Shown here one piece after another: positions 61,031 to 63,444 of a stretch of 63,444 nucleotides of DNA; within the stretch, counting starts at the first letter, position 1; the number at the start of each line of letters is the position of its first letter. The DNA is from Isosphaeraceae bacterium. GTDB lineage: Bacteria > Planctomycetota > Planctomycetia > Isosphaerales > Isosphaeraceae. The translations under genes were made by a program, and so were the position numbers. The notes under the pieces are model-generated. The model searched no databases and was not told the DNA's origin. It saw nothing but the letters and a program-made list of their open reading frames with translations. Location: positions 1 through 63,444 of the forward strand of contig JANXSY010000204.1 of assembly GCA_025356435.1 (NCBI GenBank), written 5' to 3'.

Positions 61031-63163
61031 TCACTCCTTCATCTCTGTCATCCAGACCGGTTGCGAGAACGCCCCGTTCCCGGCCACGTCCCACGCCTCC
61101 ATCCGCACCCAGCGCCTGCCCGTCAGGTCGGGGCTAAGGGCCAATGACTTCCGGCCGAACGCCGGGGTGTCTGAGAGGTCAATCCGGTCGCGATAGACCC
61201 GCTCGCCATCTCCCGAGATCAACTCGGCAAAGGCGAGCGGAAACGTCCAAGCGAGGTCGATACGCACGGTCGGACGTTCCCTTACGCTCAAGGTCTGCCC
61301 ACTCAGCTTCCCGCCGACGCGGAAGTCACGAATCTGGACCTCGCCCGTCGTCACGAAGAATCGCCCGCCCCGGATCGCGTCGAGAACCGGCCCCCAGCCC
61401 TCGTCGAACCGGGGGATTCGATCGAGCTGAACATAATTGATGTTCATGGCACCGTAAAGCTCATGCGTATGGTCGATCTTGAACACGTCGACCTCGCCGA
61501 GGAGCTGCTTCTTACCACCCCAGTTGTTCATGTCATCGAGCAGGTTGAGCGTACGCTCGCCCATTTTGGGCCGCGAGAGGTCGGCAGGCATCGCCTTCCA
61601 CGCCGCGCCGAGCCAGGTGTTCGACTTATAAAAATCCTCATTGCGGTAGATATCAGGTGCCCACGTGGAGGCCTTGATCCGCGCGTGGGCCGTCCACGCC
61701 AGGCCGTGCTCGGCGTCGATCAGGCGGGCCATATCGTCGCGATTGCCGACGTGATAGACCGTCCCCATCCCCGGCCGGTCTTCGGAGAATGGCTCGCCCT
61801 TGGCCCGTTTCATCGTCCAGTAGACGGGCTTTGGAAAGAGATAGAGCCAGTGGCCGGCGTTCTTGCCCGGCTCTCGTGGTCCGAGGTGGACGTTGGCCTC
61901 CTCGCCGGGCAGGAAGAGGAGCGAGTCGTCGGACAGCCGACGGCACTCGGCGAACATCGCCTCCATCTCGGCCAGACGAACCGCGCCGGGGTCTTGTGGG
62001 TGGCCGTCGCCGTGGAATTCGGCAAGGTGGACGATGTTCACTCCCATGTCTCTGAACATCTTCACAAAGTCGGGTGTCGATCTTGGGACTCCCTGCGCCC
62101 GCTCCTTCATGGCGGCGACGGTGACCGCCATGTGCCAGTGACTGGTGAAGGTCTTGTGGCCGGGAATCTCGGGAAACCGGTCGTTGTGGGTGTAACGAAG
62201 CGTCTCGCGGAGGGCGTCTTCAGCCTTCCCCCGGGTCAGCAAATAGAACACTCCAAGGTGCTGCTCGGTGCCAGGCGGGGCGTTGATCCAGGGGACGTAA
62301 GGACCGCCGCCGGTCTCCCACTGCCTGATGCCAAACCCTTGCCGATCCGCGAGCCCGCGATGCCCCCGGCCCGACCAGATGAAGCCAAGGTTCTCGGTCA
62401 CATCACGCGGGAACGAATATTGATGCGGCGGGGGAAAGCAAGCCACTGACCCCGCGTCTGACTCGGCGACGATCGCGCGATGCCGCACCTTATGGGTCTG
62501 GTCGGCCGCCTCGATATCGAACGCCTCGCGCCTGACCACGCCCTCGGTGTCGGTCCAGGCCAGCCGCCTCCAATCGGGCGCGGCCGAGACCAGCCCGGTA
62601 TCGTAAAAGAAGGCCCGATCCGCCTCTTTGGTGCTCACGACCGTCTCGACGTGGATCAGCCTCGCGCCTGCATAGACGTTGAACCGGAACTCTCCCGTAA
62701 ACGGTCCGGCCGAGACCTCGCCGACCGAGATCGATGCCCGACCGCCTCGGCCTGTGACCCTCGCACGCTTGAGGTCAAGCCGGGCGTGAAAGGTCTCGAA
62801 CGGCCGGCGGGCGGGGTTGTCGAAGAAGACGTTGAACGGGCTCATACCCGGCGGTCGGTCGCGCTCGCCGACACGAGAGCCAACGGTCACGAACGTCGCA
62901 AGATCAACGCCCGAAAGGATATCAAGCGTGCCAACCCCCATCGTCGCGACCAGCGGCGCGCCCGGCCGAAGGTCGATCGCGAGCCGAGCGACCTCGCCCC
63001 CCTCAACCGGCCACTCGACGTTGAGACGATCGCCTGAGTGGACGACCCGAATACCGCCCTCAGCCCGGAACCCCGCGAGGTCGATGGGCACGGCCTCGCC
63101 TCGGGCAATTGGGGTCAGGCCCACCCACAGCAACACAGCGAGTCCAAACGGCTTAAGGCTCAT
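61031..63163 (-). CDS. large exported protein with PHP/CehA-McbA-like region
   Basis: Start taken at ATG 63163 (710 residues) giving a signal peptide (MSLKPFGLAVLLWVGLTPIA); the frame begins at 63268. The first 300 residues are beta-rich (AGFRAEGGIRVVHSGDRLNV). The following region has metal-site-like motifs: TSHWHMAVTVAAMKE, NIVHLAEFHGDGHPQD, LFLPGEEANVHLG, DHTHELYGAMNINYV and IRGGRFFVTTGEVQ, a pattern of CehA/McbA-type metal-dependent hydrolases. The final part is beta-rich (RKSLALSPDLTGRRWVRMEA). Substrate unknown; the last part may bind a polymer. Related proteins occur in planctomycetes and Bacteroidetes. Confidence 0.65.
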   Translation of the reverse strand: MSLKPFGLAVLLWVGLTPIARGEAVPIDLAGFRAEGGIRVVHSGDRLNVEWPVEGGEVARLAIDLRPGAPLVATMGVGTLDILSGVDLATFVTVGSRVGERDRPPGMSPFNVFFDNPARRPFETFHARLDLKRARVTGRGGRASISVGEVSAGPFTGEFRFNVYAGARLIHVETVVSTKEADRAFFYDTGLVSAAPDWRRLAWTDTEGVVRREAFDIEAADQTHKVRHRAIVAESDAGSVACFPPPHQYSFPRDVTENLGFIWSGRGHRGLADRQGFGIRQWETGGGPYVPWINAPPGTEQHLGVFYLLTRGKAEDALRETLRYTHNDRFPEIPGHKTFTSHWHMAVTVAAMKERAQGVPRSTPDFVKMFRDMGVNIVHLAEFHGDGHPQDPGAVRLAEMEAMFAECRRLSDDSLLFLPGEEANVHLGPREPGKNAGHWLYLFPKPVYWTMKRAKGEPFSEDRPGMGTVYHVGNRDDMARLIDAEHGLAWTAHARIKASTWAPDIYRNEDFYKSNTWLGAAWKAMPADLSRPKMGERTLNLLDDMNNWGGKKQLLGEVDVFKIDHTHELYGAMNINYVQLDRIPRFDEGWGPVLDAIRGGRFFVTTGEVQIRDFRVGGKLSGQTLSVRERPTVRIDLAWTFPLAFAELISGDGERVYRDRIDLSDTPAFGRKSLALSPDLTGRRWVRMEAWDVAGNGAFSQPVWMTEMKE

Positions 63164-63343
63164 GATCAGTCTCGTTCCGGGCGGGAATTCAGAGGTGAGA
63201 AACGCCGTTATAACCGTCCCCAAGAGAGTCCGCCACGCCCGCGCGTACTTTGAGCGCAGGCCCCTCATTTGAGAGACTTATGAACGCTATTTAGACCTCT
63301 ACCGATCGACTATCGCCGATCTTTGCGGTCGGGATCGACGGTC

Positions 63344-63444
63344 ATGAACACCGGAACGGTCGCATATTGGCCCTTTGACGACTCGACCGGGCTCACCGGC
63401 GAGGTGGGCGGACGCGAAATGATGGGTTCGTTCCGGATCGTCCG
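63344..63444 (+). CDS. start of a gene cut by the window edge
   Basis: A plus-strand frame opens with ATG at 63344 behind GGGATCG and stays open for 33 codons to the window end, beginning MNTGTVAYWPFDDSTGLTGE. The AYWPFD wording occurs in LamG/concanavalin-type domains, but 33 residues are too few to decide. It is divergent from the PHP-like gene. Confidence 0.4.
   Translation, partial: MNTGTVAYWPFDDSTGLTGEVGGREMMGSFRIV

Noticed and set aside
1-63444. Search for rRNA, tRNA, CRISPR arrays, insertion sequences and phage genes
   Set aside because: Nothing recognisable was found by eye; a tRNA or small RNA could still be missed without a covariance search.

Overview
The window is high-GC bacterial DNA that reads as a planctomycete chromosome, most likely Isosphaeraceae-like. 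The support is its mix of families: two large proteins combining a beta-propeller, HEAT repeats and cytochrome c, one ending in a DUF1080 domain; a third cytochrome c protein; a DUF1549/DUF1553 cytochrome protein paired with a DUF1501 protein, plus two more DUF1501 proteins; a DUF1559 protein; an exported sulfatase; and many secreted proteins of unknown function. I saw no rRNA, tRNA, CRISPR array, insertion sequence or phage module. Taxonomy is inferred from gene content only.

Layout. 1-8.8 kb: a partial STGPKT-motif protein, a DUF2314 protein, a secreted HExxH metallopeptidase, a 1339-residue cytochrome/DUF1080 protein, two small membrane proteins, an acetyltransferase and a precorrin-2 dehydrogenase-like protein. 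8.9-15.8 kb: UDP-glucose dehydrogenase, a lower-GC AAA/DUF4143 ATPase with its own promoter, a phospholipase D lipoprotein and a GH2 glycosidase followed by a clear terminator. 15.9-19.9 kb: ECF sigma factor, putative anti-sigma factor, an exported protein and a DUF1559 protein, all on the plus strand. 19.9-25.4 kb: a minus-strand run of an exported hydrolase-like protein, a methyltransferase, a DUF3179 protein and a propeller-HEAT-cytochrome protein. 25.5-30.8 kb: a GntP-type permease, a decayed DUF3885-like gene, a REP-like palindrome, a DUF1501 protein, a GH5-like glycosidase and a shortened DUF4385 protein. 31.1-33.7 kb: an aldo/keto reductase, TetR and NAD-epimerase cassette behind a good sigma70-type promoter. 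33.9-43.5 kb: phosphoglycerate mutase, Uma2 and cytochrome proteins, a TAT-type protein paralogous to the 16.8 kb gene, an endonuclease III remnant, a two-gene unit with a Gly-Gly-ending small protein, an acetyltransferase, an exported methyltransferase and a sulfatase. 43.8-53.3 kb: a double ABC-2 permease, the DUF1549/1553 and DUF1501 pair, a lone DUF1501 protein and a cation efflux protein. 53.3-63.4 kb: a GH5-like glycosidase, an SbtA-type bicarbonate transporter, a NarL-type two-component pair, a Met-Gly-repeat exported protein, a large PHP-like exported protein and a partial gene at the right edge.

How the genes fit together. Most of the window serves cell-surface catabolism: glycosidases, a sulfatase, cytochrome proteins and DUF1501 proteins typical of planctomycete polysaccharide use. 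Several small units carry their own regulation: the ECF operon, the TetR cassette, and the kinase-regulator pair lying in line with SbtA. The 26.9-39 kb interval has several decayed or shortened genes (DUF3885, DUF4385, endonuclease III) and a REP-like element, so it looks like a zone of turnover. The best candidates for something undescribed are the Gly-Gly-ending small protein with its unknown partner (38.5-39.6 kb), the Met-Gly-repeat exported protein with an operator-like site upstream (59.1-61.0 kb), and the paralogous secreted family found beside the ECF sigma factor.
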